Positions 16,380-24,643 of a DNA stretch of 36,175 nt are shown in pieces. Position numbers and translations under genes: made by a program. The stretch comes from Limosilactobacillus kribbianus (lineage in GTDB: Bacteria; Bacillota; Bacilli; Lactobacillales; Lactobacillaceae). Under the pieces are notes generated by a model. The model saw only the letters and a program-made list of their open reading frames with translations. It was not told where the DNA came from and searched no databases. The stretch lies in the NCBI RefSeq assembly GCF_026413145.1, contig NZ_JAOVYZ010000016.1, positions 1 to 36,175 of the forward strand, read 5' to 3'. Every line of letters begins with the position of its first letter. The first letter of the stretch is position 1.

Positions 16380-16808
16380 ATGATGGAGAAAATGTTCAAT
16401 ACCGGTGCCGACTACGCCCTCTCGATCATCGGCGGTAAGTGGAAGCCGGTGATCCTCTACCTGCTGGCGGGGCATCCCCGGCGGACCGGCGAACTGGTCA
16501 AGCAGCTCGGCACCTCCTACAAGGTTTTGACCGACCAGCTGCGTGAGCTCGTCGACGCCGGCATCGTGGCCCGCAAGAGCTTCAACACCATCCCGCCCCA
16601 CGTCGAATACCGGCTGACCGACGAGGGGGAGAACCTCTACGCCGCCTTGCGCTACCTCAACTACTGGGGCGAGCGGCGAGCCGCGGACGAGGACGGCGTC
16701 AGGATCATGTGCACCAACCAGATGAAGAAGATTGGCGACGACGGCCTCTGCGTCGTCACCAAGCGCCACCTCAACCATTGGAAACAAGAAATCGTCAGCC
16801 AAGACTAA
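16380..16808 (+). CDS. HxlR-family winged-helix transcriptional regulator
   Basis: The 142-residue protein has the HxlR signature ALSIIGGKWKPVILYLL (about 12-28), RRTGELVKQLG, then the recognition region YKVLTDQLRELVDAGIVARK and the wing IPPHVEYRLTDEGENL. These regulators work as dimers and often sense aldehydes, quinones or oxidants through cysteines; here Cys residues occur only in the C-terminal part (RIMCTNQ, GLCVV). ATG 16380 follows AAGGAAGGTGAAC. It is divergent from the SDR gene, and exoA starts 12 bases after its stop, so exoA is likely co-transcribed. Confidence 0.9.
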   Translation: MMEKMFNTGADYALSIIGGKWKPVILYLLAGHPRRTGELVKQLGTSYKVLTDQLRELVDAGIVARKSFNTIPPHVEYRLTDEGENLYAALRYLNYWGERRAADEDGVRIMCTNQMKKIGDDGLCVVTKRHLNHWKQEIVSQD

Positions 16809-16819
16809 GGAGTATTTTC

Positions 16820-17644
16820 ATGAAATTAATCAGTTGGAATATCGATTCACTCAATGCCGCCCTCACCGGAACGTCCGAGCGGGCCGGCGAAACCCGGGCG
16901 GTCCTCAAGAAGATTGCGGCCGCCGCACCGGACGTCTTTGCCATTCAGGAAACCAAACTGCGGACGGACCCAACTAAGAAGCACCGCGAAGCCCTCGCCG
17001 AAATTTTCCCCGACTACGAATACGTCTGGCGGTCTTCGGAAGAACCAGCCCGGAAGAGTTATGCCGGCACCATGTACCTTTACAAAAAGGACTATCAACC
17101 CAAGGTGACCTACCCGACCATCGGCGCTCCATCGACCATGGACCAGGAAGGCCGGATCATCACCCTGGAATTCCCGGACTTCTACGTCACCGAGGTCTAC
17201 ACGCCTAACTCCGGCAACGGGTTGAAGCGGCTGGCCGAACGGCAGATCTGGGATGACAAGTACCGCGAGTATCTGACCGAACTGTCGAAAAACAAGCCGG
17301 TCATGGCCAGCGGGGACTTCAACGTCGCCCACGAGCCAATCGACCTCGCCCATCCGAACAGCAATCACCACTCCGCCGGCTTTACCGATGAGGAGCGGGA
17401 ACACTTCACCAAGCTGTTGGCGGCCGGCTTCACCGACAGCTTCCGCAAGCTCTATCCCGACAAGGCCGGCGCCTACTCCTGGTGGGCCCAGCGTGCCATC
17501 ACCAGCAAGCAGAACAACTCGGGCTGGAGAATTGACTACTGGCTGGTTAGTGACCGGATCGCCGACAAGATTCAGGAATCCACGATGGTCGACACCGGCA
17601 AGCGCCGTGACCACGCCCCAATTGAACTACAAATTGACCTCTAG
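16820..17644 (+). CDS. exoA: Exodeoxyribonuclease III (AP endonuclease)
   Basis: The 274-residue protein begins MKLISWNIDSLNA and carries the endonuclease/exonuclease/phosphatase motifs in order: FAIQETKL (catalytic Glu, about 38-45), YVTEVYTPNSGNG, ASGDFNVAHEPIDL (about 155-168), and WRIDYWLVS and RRDHAPIEL near the end (catalytic Asp/His). It cuts at abasic sites in base excision repair and removes 3' blocks. ATG 16820 follows AAGGAGTATTTTC. It is 12 bases downstream of hxlR, suggesting co-expression under redox stress (inference). Confidence 0.93.
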   Translation: MKLISWNIDSLNAALTGTSERAGETRAVLKKIAAAAPDVFAIQETKLRTDPTKKHREALAEIFPDYEYVWRSSEEPARKSYAGTMYLYKKDYQPKVTYPTIGAPSTMDQEGRIITLEFPDFYVTEVYTPNSGNGLKRLAERQIWDDKYREYLTELSKNKPVMASGDFNVAHEPIDLAHPNSNHHSAGFTDEEREHFTKLLAAGFTDSFRKLYPDKAGAYSWWAQRAITSKQNNSGWRIDYWLVSDRIADKIQESTMVDTGKRRDHAPIELQIDL

Positions 17645-17699
17645 AAATGTCTGCTGGGGCCTTGCCCCCACCTTAGTTAATTATTAAAATAAGATCATT

Positions 17700-18116
17700 A
17701 TGAGATATTCTTACAAATTCAGCGACGCCATCCACCTCTTGGCCTACCTGGTGGTTCACGAGGGCGGGGATTGCTCCAGCAAGGCGATTGCGGCCAGCAT
17801 TGAGGTCAACCCCAGCGTGGTCCGCAAGTTGATGGCCGATCTGCGCCATGCCAAGATCATTGACACCCAGACGGGGAAAGCCCGCCCCAGCCTGGCCCGA
17901 CCGGCGAAAGAGATTACCCTCTTTGCCGTCTTCTGTGCCATCCAAATGGACCACGAGTTGCTCCACGTCGACCCGGCCACCAATCCCCAGGAAAAGGTGG
18001 GGCAACGGATTCAACCCGTCTTGAACCATTACTACGCCCGGATCCAGGACGCCGCCACCACGGAAATGCGGCGGATTACCATCGCTGACATCGTTCAACA
18101 GATTAACCAAAAATAG
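17700..18116 (+). CDS. Rrf2-family transcriptional regulator
   Basis: The 138-residue protein starts MRYSYKFSDAIHLLAYL, the usual Rrf2 opening, with a winged helix through SSKAIAASIEVNPSVVRKLM and LRHAKII. The Cys cluster that binds Fe-S in IscR or NsrR is absent, so it resembles YwnA-type Rrf2 proteins, which sense thiol or redox stress by other means. The distance to exoA (55 bases) allows either a shared transcript or its own start. It is closed by a good terminator. Confidence 0.87.
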   Translation: MRYSYKFSDAIHLLAYLVVHEGGDCSSKAIAASIEVNPSVVRKLMADLRHAKIIDTQTGKARPSLARPAKEITLFAVFCAIQMDHELLHVDPATNPQEKVGQRIQPVLNHYYARIQDAATTEMRRITIADIVQQINQK

Positions 18117-18150
18117 CATCGGTTCCTTAAAAGGTCCGGTGCTATTTTGT
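18111..18150 (+). terminator. Terminator after the Rrf2 gene
   Basis: AAATAGCATCGG pairs with CCGGTGCTATTT (one G-U/T-G pair) across a 13-base loop, followed by TTGTTT. The stem overlaps the Rrf2 stop codon. Confidence 0.8.
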
Positions 18151-18172
18151 TTCACATGAAACTTTCTAATTC

Positions 18173-18213
18173 AAAAAGGCCCGCTGCAAATCTGTGCAAA
18201 CGATTCGCAGCGG
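18173..18213 (-). terminator. Terminator after the multicopper oxidase
   Basis: On the minus strand CCGCTGC (18213-18207) pairs with GCAGCGG (18187-18181), extended by further partial pairs, and is followed by GCCTTTTTGAATT. It lies 11 bases after the oxidase stop. Confidence 0.75.
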
Positions 18214-18223
18214 ACCGTTTTAT

Positions 18224-19762
18224 TTACATTTCCATTCCCATTTTCTTGTATGATTCCATGCCGCCGAGCCAGAGTTGATCCATTGGAACGCCCCGCTCCT
18301 CTGCGAAGGCCTTCATCAATGTCATGTGGTTCATCAGGTGGTAGTGCTTGTTCGGCTCGGCCGGATCGACGACCAGGAGCTGGGCCATCATCCCGCCATC
18401 CTCGTGCTCCAGGATGTGGCAGTGGTACATGAAGACGCCGGCAACGTTGAACCAGACCTTGAGCAGCACGTGCTCGCCGGGGTTAATTGCCACGGTATCC
18501 TTGAGCCCCAGTTCGTTCGGGTACGGAGCATGGCCGTTGCGCGATACCACCTCAAAGGCCCCGCCGTGCATGTGATAAGGGTGAATCATGCCGGGTGCCG
18601 GATTGGTGTTGTAGATGTCCCAGAGCTGGACCCGGTGCAGCGGCATCTGGTAGTCGATCCGGTCCATCTTGAACTTCTTGCCGTTCATGGCCACCGCCTC
18701 GTCCATGCCGTCAAGGGTGACGTGGTGGACGGGCAGGTCGGGATCAACCGCCGGATCCGGGGTCTCAAAAAGGGTCTCAGGCAGCGCTGTCTCGTCTCTT
18801 TCAAATTCATGAATCCGGAAATGAACCAGAGGAACGTCGTCGGAGTAGAGGATCACCTCATCCCCCGGCCGGTACTTGCCAAAGTCGACAATCACTTCCT
18901 GCCGTTCGGCACAGGTGATCAGGAGCTTGGTCATTTTGACCGGATGCGGTAGGAGGCTGAGGTCCCCGGCAATCTGAGTGAATTCTAGATCATCGGAAAA
19001 GTGGAGGCGGAACTCTCGCCGGTTGGCCCCGTCAAGAAAGCGCAGGCGAACCCGCTGCGTGGTGACGTCAAAGTAGGGATTGATCGTCCCGTTGATCATC
19101 GGCGTCGGACCGGCAACCCCATCCGGATCATAGTCGGCCCGGTAGTCCCACTGGTTGTTTTCGTGGAAGCGCCGATCCTGGAGAATGAGCGGAATGTCGT
19201 CGACCCCGTAGTTGCGCGGCAGGGGCAGGCTGGCCTCATGTTCATCCTGAACGATGGCGCCACCGGCCAGACCATGCCAAACCTGCTCGGCCGTCGCCGG
19301 ACACGGGTGGGCGTGAAGCCAAACGAAGGCGGCCGGTTGGTTAATCTTGAAGGTCACGTCACGGCTCTTCCCCGGGTAGACCGGGGCGTGGCAGCCACCG
19401 TCCTCGATCGGCCCCGGGATGGCGAGACCGTGCCAATGGAAAGTCGTTACCTCGGGCAAGTGGTTAACCAGATGGACGTGGATCGTCTTGCCGCGCTTAA
19501 AGATCACCGTCTTGCCCAGCAGTGCGCCGTTGTAGCCCCAGGTCTTGGTCTTTTCCCCCGGCAGGAGCTGGGTCTCGCCGGGCTGGGCCACGATCGTGTA
19601 GTACATGTCAGTGGCAGTTTCCTTGTCCGGCTTTAAGATCGCCGGAATCTTCAAGGGCTGCTGTTCAGTCTGCGGCGTTTCCAGGGGCACGTAACCCGCG
19701 TCGTGGTAGTCATAGGCAGCTTCGTCGTAAAAGTAGTTCGTAATCACCTTTTCTTCTGCCAT
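18224..19762 (-). CDS. Multicopper oxidase (laccase/CueO-like)
   Basis: The 512-residue enzyme has all four copper motifs: TTFHWHGLAIPG (about 105-116), VWLHAHPCP (about 150-158), MIHPYHMHGG (about 401-410) and YHCHILEHEDGGMM (about 453-466), the last with the axial Met of the type-1 site. No Sec or Tat signal peptide precedes the first domain (MAEEKVITNYFYDE), so it is probably cytoplasmic. Lactobacillar members oxidise phenolics, biogenic amines or Cu(I); the substrate here is not known. ATG 19760-19762 lies after AAGGGGGTTGAGG. It starts 24 bases after pepC on the same strand, so the two are probably co-transcribed. Confidence 0.92.
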   Translation of the reverse strand: MAEEKVITNYFYDEAAYDYHDAGYVPLETPQTEQQPLKIPAILKPDKETATDMYYTIVAQPGETQLLPGEKTKTWGYNGALLGKTVIFKRGKTIHVHLVNHLPEVTTFHWHGLAIPGPIEDGGCHAPVYPGKSRDVTFKINQPAAFVWLHAHPCPATAEQVWHGLAGGAIVQDEHEASLPLPRNYGVDDIPLILQDRRFHENNQWDYRADYDPDGVAGPTPMINGTINPYFDVTTQRVRLRFLDGANRREFRLHFSDDLEFTQIAGDLSLLPHPVKMTKLLITCAERQEVIVDFGKYRPGDEVILYSDDVPLVHFRIHEFERDETALPETLFETPDPAVDPDLPVHHVTLDGMDEAVAMNGKKFKMDRIDYQMPLHRVQLWDIYNTNPAPGMIHPYHMHGGAFEVVSRNGHAPYPNELGLKDTVAINPGEHVLLKVWFNVAGVFMYHCHILEHEDGGMMAQLLVVDPAEPNKHYHLMNHMTLMKAFAEERGVPMDQLWLGGMESYKKMGMEM

Positions 19763-19786
19763 TTTCCTCAACCCCCTTGGTTAAAA

Positions 19787-21106
19787 TTATTGCAGTGAAT
19801 CCCAAGCCGTCAGGGTGACCGGCGTGCTGTCGGCCAGCTGTTGAAGCGTCTCGTCCAGGTACTTGCGGTTGATCACGGCCTCGTAGGTGTATTCTTCAAA
19901 CCAGTCCTGGGTCATGACGAAGTAGCCGTTGTCACCGTTATCCTTGCCCCAGCTGTTTTCGATCTTCCAACGGGTCGGTTCACCGTTGACCAGGTCAAAG
20001 CCGGTCAGGGTCATGGCGTGAGAAACCATTGCCTGCCGGGATTCGAGCCGGTCTTTCTTGTCCATCGTGAAGTCAACGTCGAGCAATTCGGCCCGCCGGA
20101 AGAGCTTGGCATCCATCAGGCCCCGCTTGCGGTCCATCTGCTGGAGGACATCATTGCCGACCCAGACGGTCTCACCGGCCTTGAGCTGCTTGATGGCCGC
20201 TTCCTGCAGGTACTTGAACGGCACGTTGACGAACTTGATCGGGATCCCGCCGGCCACGCTGTCCTGGGTTGGCATTGCGTAAACCTTGTTGTAGGCGTGG
20301 TCCGGTGCGTTAGTGACGACCACGTAGTCATTCAGGTTGTTGGCGAAGTATTCCCGATAGAACTTCAGTGGCGTCAAGTTGAGAATCTGGTGGAACTTCT
20401 TGTCATCGTCCTGGTATTCCAGGTCAAACTTCGCCGGCGGTTCACCAAAGGAGTAGGCGGCGACCTTGTAGACGTCGGCCATCATCTTTTCCTTGGCCGC
20501 GCTCAGGTCATCCGCGCTGGCCCCATCATTGACCAGGCGCCGCAGTTCCAAGGCGTCCTTTTTCATCATGTAGTTCATTACCTCAGCCACGTCGGTCGTG
20601 TCCTTAGTGTTATGGGTGTCGGGCATCACGTACTCCGGGACGACCCCGTACTTTTCGATGATCGAAGCGGCGTTGGCCCACTGACCACCGTCATTTTCGG
20701 CAAAGCTCAGGTAAAAGTCGACGAGCCGGTCATGGAGCGGCTTCTTGGCCGTGGCAATGACCTTCTGGAAGAACATGTTGGCCCGCTCGATCCGGTCCCA
20801 GAAGAAGAGGTAGTTTTGCGACAACTCAAAGTCTTTGACCTTGTACTTAGTTGCAAACTTGTGCCGCAGCGTGTTCAGGGTCGCAAATGACCAGCAACGG
20901 CCACTGTGCCGCTGGTTGGACGGCTTCCCGGTCTTAATCTCGTAGGAAAAGGCGCGGTGCAGGCGGGCACTGGCTGCCGGATCCTCGCTGGCGTTCTTGA
21001 TCCCGTTCTTTTGAACCGCCCGGGCAATTACGTCGGCATCGCGGCGGGCATGGAAGGCTTGTTGATACTTTGCCACCATTTCAGGTGTTAGGTGTTTTTC
21101 AGACAT
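19787..21106 (-). CDS. pepC: Aminopeptidase C (bleomycin hydrolase-like, peptidase C1B)
   Basis: The 439-residue protein has the papain-type catalytic Cys in SGRCWSFATLN (about residue 71), the catalytic His in VSHAMTLTGFD and the Asn in KIENSWGKD. Length and motif order match lactic acid bacterial PepC, a cytoplasmic hexamer that removes N-terminal residues from peptides. ATG 21104-21106 follows CAAGGAGGATTTTT; in-frame codons further upstream run through the intergenic repeat and are not used. It is followed by the multicopper oxidase gene. Confidence 0.94.
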   Translation of the reverse strand: MSEKHLTPEMVAKYQQAFHARRDADVIARAVQKNGIKNASEDPAASARLHRAFSYEIKTGKPSNQRHSGRCWSFATLNTLRHKFATKYKVKDFELSQNYLFFWDRIERANMFFQKVIATAKKPLHDRLVDFYLSFAENDGGQWANAASIIEKYGVVPEYVMPDTHNTKDTTDVAEVMNYMMKKDALELRRLVNDGASADDLSAAKEKMMADVYKVAAYSFGEPPAKFDLEYQDDDKKFHQILNLTPLKFYREYFANNLNDYVVVTNAPDHAYNKVYAMPTQDSVAGGIPIKFVNVPFKYLQEAAIKQLKAGETVWVGNDVLQQMDRKRGLMDAKLFRRAELLDVDFTMDKKDRLESRQAMVSHAMTLTGFDLVNGEPTRWKIENSWGKDNGDNGYFVMTQDWFEEYTYEAVINRKYLDETLQQLADSTPVTLTAWDSLQ

Positions 21107-21169
21107 AAAAATCCTCCTTGTTCTTTTTGCAAAAGTTAATCTACATCTATGATAACGCAAACAAAGGCG

Positions 21170-21289
21170 GTGGGACAGAACTCGCTTGCGAGTTCGTCTT
21201 CCCACCCCCGCGAGGCTGGCTAGGCGTCCTGGGCGTTGATTTATCAACGTTCAGGATCCAGCCAGCTACCGCGCTGTAGCATTTACAGC
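21170..21289. repeat. Structured intergenic element with three consecutive hairpins (REP-like)
   Basis: Hairpin 1 (21170-21205) has an outer GTGGGA/TCCCAC stem and an inner AACTCGC/GCGAGTT stem. Hairpin 2 (21215-21266) has an outer GCTGGCT/AGCCAGC stem enclosing TCCTG..CAGGA and CGTTGAT/ATCAACG. Hairpin 3 (21273-21289) is GCTGTA/TACAGC. Such compact nested stems between genes, with no reading frame, fit a dispersed intergenic repeat or a small structured RNA. I recall similar GTGGGACAGAACTCG-type elements from related lactobacilli, but cannot verify this. Confidence 0.6.
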
Positions 21290-21301
21290 TATATAACGGC
21301 A

Positions 21302-21328
21302 AAGAGGCTGGTTAATTCCCAGCCTCTT
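21302..21328 (-). terminator. Terminator after phoU
   Basis: A perfect 10-bp stem (AAGAGGCTGG / CCAGCCTCTT, seven-base loop) starts one base after the phoU stop. The following T run on the minus strand is short (TTTGCCGTT). Confidence 0.7.
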
Positions 21329-21329
21329 G

Positions 21330-22034
21330 TTAATCTTCTTGTTCCTCGAGTTCCCGCTTGACCATCGTTGGATCGGCCTTGCCGGGATTTAGTTCCACCA
21401 GCTTGCCGGAGCCGCTGTAAATGATCCACTCGGCGAGGTTGACGATGTGATCGCCCGCCCGCTCCAGGTAACGAATCACTGCCAGGTAGGTGCCGTAGCT
21501 CTGCACCGCCGTTCCCTGCTGGAGGGCTCGCATGATGGCATCCTGCTGCTGGACGTAAATGAGGTCGACCTTCAGATCCTCGTTAGCAACCTCGTAGGCC
21601 TGCTGCTCGTCGGTGTAGACGTAGGCGTCCATCACCCGCTCCAGCATCTGGCGGACGATCATCATCATCCGCTCAATCTGGTCCTCGATCTGGTCATCAT
21701 CGGCGGTCGCGCTCAGGTTGATTGCCGCCCGGGCGATGTGGGTCGCGTAGTCCCCCAGTCGCTCGATGTCCGAGCTAGCTTTAAGAATCGAAATAATCTT
21801 GCGGAAATCCGTCGCCACCGGCTGCTGGAGGGCCATCAGCTTCAAAGCCTGCTTTTCAAGACGGATCTCCTCGTCGTTTAATTTACTATCGGCACTTAAG
21901 ACCTGCTGGGCCAGGGCCGTGTTCTTGTCGGTGAAGGCCTTCGTCGCCTGGTAAATCTGCTCGCTGGCGTCGATCCCCATCTCCATGAAATGGCTGCGCA
22001 GCCGCTTTAGTTCGTCATCAAAGATTGCACCCAT
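21330..22034 (-). CDS. phoU: Phosphate transport regulator PhoU
   Basis: The 234-residue all-helical protein has the two PhoU repeats: LRSHFMEMGIDASEQIYQA near the start, ATDFRKIISILKASSDIERLGDYA (about 79-102) and IRYLERAGDHIVNLAEWI (about 188-205). The E-R-x-G-D and E-R-A-G-D-H motifs bind metal in the family. PhoU restrains the Pst transporter and Pho signalling when phosphate is ample. ATG 22032-22034 follows TAGGGGGACGACA. It is the last gene of pstSCAB-phoU. Confidence 0.93.
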   Translation of the reverse strand: MGAIFDDELKRLRSHFMEMGIDASEQIYQATKAFTDKNTALAQQVLSADSKLNDEEIRLEKQALKLMALQQPVATDFRKIISILKASSDIERLGDYATHIARAAINLSATADDDQIEDQIERMMMIVRQMLERVMDAYVYTDEQQAYEVANEDLKVDLIYVQQQDAIMRALQQGTAVQSYGTYLAVIRYLERAGDHIVNLAEWIIYSGSGKLVELNPGKADPTMVKRELEEQED

Positions 22035-22044
22035 TGTCGTCCCC

Positions 22045-22797
22045 CTAACCAAACTTGCCGCTCAGGTAGTCGGCCGTTTGCTGCTCCTGCGGGTTCATGA
22101 AAATCTCCGCAGTCTTGTTGAATTCAACCAGGTGCCCCTGGTGCATGAAGGCCGTCCAGTCCGCGGAACGGGAAGCCTGCTGCATGTTGTGGGTCACCAT
22201 GATAATCGTCAATTGTTCCTTTAATTGTACTAAAGTATCCTCAATTTGCGAAGTCGAAACCGGGTCCAGGGCACTGGTCGGCTCGTCCATCAGGATAATC
22301 TCAGGTCGCACGGCAAGCGTCCGGGCAATGCACAATCTTTGCTGCTGACCGCCGGAGAGGGCCAGGGCACTGCTGTTCAGCTGGTCTTTGACCTCGTTCC
22401 AAAGCGCGGCTTGGCGCAGACTCTCCTCGACGCGTGCATCGAGCACCTGCCGATCCTTTTCGCCAGCCAACCGGAGCCCGTAGATCACGTTTTCGTAGAT
22501 CGATAATGGAAACGGCGTCGGCTGCTGAAAGACCATCCCGATCTGCTGGCGCACCCGATAAACGTTGGCCTTGGGCTGGTTAATGTCAATCCCGTGAAAG
22601 TTAATTTCCCCCGTTACCGTGGCCAGGTCGTCGTTCATCCGGTTCAAACTCCGCAAGACCGTTGATTTTCCGGACCCGGATGCGCCGATCAAGGCCGTAA
22701 TTTGATGGGCCGGAAATTTGAGTGAAACTTGCTCCACCACTTTTTTAGTGCCGTAAGCAACGGCTAAATTTTTCACTTCTAAGGCTGTCTTTTCCAT
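22045..22797 (-). CDS. pstB: Phosphate ABC transporter ATP-binding protein
   Basis: The 250-residue ATPase has Walker A GASGSGKST (about 38-46), the Q-loop GMVFQQPTPFP, the signature LSGGQQQRL (about 148-156), Walker B IILMDEPTSALDP and the switch His in VTHNM. It powers high-affinity phosphate import with PstC and PstA. Only one pstB is present, whereas some relatives carry two copies. It lies 9 bases after pstA and 10 bases before phoU. Confidence 0.96.
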   Translation of the reverse strand: MEKTALEVKNLAVAYGTKKVVEQVSLKFPAHQITALIGASGSGKSTVLRSLNRMNDDLATVTGEINFHGIDINQPKANVYRVRQQIGMVFQQPTPFPLSIYENVIYGLRLAGEKDRQVLDARVEESLRQAALWNEVKDQLNSSALALSGGQQQRLCIARTLAVRPEIILMDEPTSALDPVSTSQIEDTLVQLKEQLTIIMVTHNMQQASRSADWTAFMHQGHLVEFNKTAEIFMNPQEQQTADYLSGKFG

Positions 22798-22806
22798 TTC
22801 TTATCC

Positions 22807-23688
22807 TCACTTTGCAAATCGCCGCTTCACCAGGTAACCGATCAGGCGGGCTAACAGATTGAACAGCAGAATCGTAATAATCAGCACCGCGGCCGCCCCG
22901 TTTGAAACCGCCCGGGCATCCGGCACCAGTCCCTCACTGTTGACCTTCCAGATGTGGACCGCCAACGTTTCCGCCGGCCGCAGCGGGTTGAGAAAGCTGG
23001 TCGGGCTAAACGGATTCCAGTTGCCATAGTCTACGGCGGGCGTGCTCTGCCCGGCGGTGTAGATCAGGGCCGCCGCTTCGCCAAAGACCCGGCCCGCGCT
23101 GAGGATCATCCCCGTGATGATTCCCGGCAACGCCCCGGGCAGGACGATCTTGGTAGTAACCCGCCATTTTGACATTCCTAATCCCAGTCCGGCCTGCCGC
23201 TGCAAGGTCGGGACCTGCTGGAGCGCATCTTCAAAGCTCCGGGTCAGGATTGGCAGATTCAGAATCGTCAGCACCAACGCCCCGGCCAATAGGGAGAAGT
23301 CCAAGCCAAATTGGAGAACAAAAACCAGGTAGCCGAAGAGCCCAATGACGACAGACGGCAGCGACCCCAGGACCTCCACGGCCAGGCGGATGGCCGCCGT
23401 CAACCGATTCTGCACCGCGTACTCGCTCAGGTAAATGGCCGCACACAGGGCGAGCGGCACCGAGACGAGCATTGTCAAAACAACCAGGTAGAGTGAATTG
23501 AAGAGCTGGTCCCGGATTCCACCCCCGCTTTGAAAGGCTTTTGCCGGTGACAGCAGGAAATGCCAGGAAACGTGCGGCAGGCCCGTCACGAGCAAGTAGG
23601 CCAAAAAGGCCAGTACCGCCAGGCCGGTGATCCCGGCCAGCAAAAGAATTAGCATCGTCGCCAGTTTATCAGTTTTTTCTGGTCGCAT
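22807..23688 (-). CDS. pstA: Phosphate ABC transporter permease PstA
   Basis: The 293-residue membrane protein has about six transmembrane helices and the conserved PstA features VEVLGSLPSVVIGLFGYL (about 87-104) and the EAA-type coupling loop LGLGMSKWRVTTKIVLPGALPG. It pairs with PstC to form the phosphate channel. The start (MRPEKTDKLATM) lies one base after the pstC stop, so translation is likely coupled. Confidence 0.95.
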   Translation of the reverse strand: MRPEKTDKLATMLILLLAGITGLAVLAFLAYLLVTGLPHVSWHFLLSPAKAFQSGGGIRDQLFNSLYLVVLTMLVSVPLALCAAIYLSEYAVQNRLTAAIRLAVEVLGSLPSVVIGLFGYLVFVLQFGLDFSLLAGALVLTILNLPILTRSFEDALQQVPTLQRQAGLGLGMSKWRVTTKIVLPGALPGIITGMILSAGRVFGEAAALIYTAGQSTPAVDYGNWNPFSPTSFLNPLRPAETLAVHIWKVNSEGLVPDARAVSNGAAAVLIITILLFNLLARLIGYLVKRRFAK

Positions 23689-23689
23689 C

Positions 23690-24640
23690 TTAGCGGACCC
23701 CCTTTCGGCTAATCACCCGCAACAGCAGATTAAACGCCAGTGACATCAACAACAGTAACAACGCCAATGACCACAGAGCGTTGTTTGACGCTGTCCCCAT
23801 CACGGTGTTCCCGATGCCGGTCGTCAAAACACTGGTGAGGGTGGCCGAAGACGACAGCAGACACGTGGGCATGATCGCCGCATTGCCGATCACCATTTGC
23901 ACCGCTAATGCCTCACCAAAGGCCCGTGCCATCCCGAATACCATCGCGGTCAAAATCCCGCTCTTTGCACTTGGGACCACCACCCGGCTGATCGTCTGCC
24001 AGCGCGTGGCGCCCAGACCCGCGGACGCTAGGCGGTACTGCTGGGGAACCTGCCGCAGGTTATCAATGGTCATCGAGGTCATCGTCGGCAGAATCATCAA
24101 GAAGAGGACACAGGTCGCTGCCAGAATCCCGAAGCCGGTCCCGCCAAACATTCGGCCGAGCTGGGGCACGATTACCGTCAACCCGACGTAGCCGTAAACT
24201 ACCGAGGGGATTCCCACCAGCAATTCAATTACTGGCTGCAAGACCCGATAAACCCAGTTTGGCAACAGCTCGGTGATCGCGATCGCGCTGACCAGCGCCA
24301 GGGGAAGGGCCAAGACACCGGCGAGGACCGTTACCGCAAAGGAGGTGGCAATCATCGGCAGGGCGCCGTAGTGGTGATGGCTGGGCCGCCAATCGGTGCT
24401 AGTCAAAAATGCACCGAGTGAAAATTTGTCAGTGGTAAACAGGGCCAGTCCCTTATTAATCAAAAAGGCAAACAGGGTAACTACTAGCCCGCCAATCAGG
24501 AGGATCGCCAAGCAACTCACCAGCTTGCCGCCCCATTCCTGCCTGGTTTCGACCGACGGGGCCAGCAAGCGGTCGGTTGTTTTCTTCCGGCGAAAAGCGA
24601 CGGTCGGTTTGGGCTTGAAGGATTGGTTTAACTCGTCCAT
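23690..24640 (-). CDS. pstC: Phosphate ABC transporter permease PstC
   Basis: The 316-residue membrane protein has a cytoplasmic N-terminus of about 40 residues, then six predicted helices. VLQPVIELLVGIPSVVYGYVG is the conserved PstC segment, and LASAGLGATRWQTISRVVVP is the EAA coupling loop that contacts PstB. It starts three bases after pstS and ends one base before pstA, a tightly packed operon. Confidence 0.95.
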   Translation of the reverse strand: MDELNQSFKPKPTVAFRRKKTTDRLLAPSVETRQEWGGKLVSCLAILLIGGLVVTLFAFLINKGLALFTTDKFSLGAFLTSTDWRPSHHHYGALPMIATSFAVTVLAGVLALPLALVSAIAITELLPNWVYRVLQPVIELLVGIPSVVYGYVGLTVIVPQLGRMFGGTGFGILAATCVLFLMILPTMTSMTIDNLRQVPQQYRLASAGLGATRWQTISRVVVPSAKSGILTAMVFGMARAFGEALAVQMVIGNAAIMPTCLLSSSATLTSVLTTGIGNTVMGTASNNALWSLALLLLLMSLAFNLLLRVISRKGVR

Positions 24641-24643
24641 CGG

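Noticed and set aside
16709-17644. A longer start for exoA overlapping hxlR
   Set aside because: The conserved protein begins MKLISWNID at 16820 with AAGGAG upstream; the extension is the out-of-frame shadow of hxlR.
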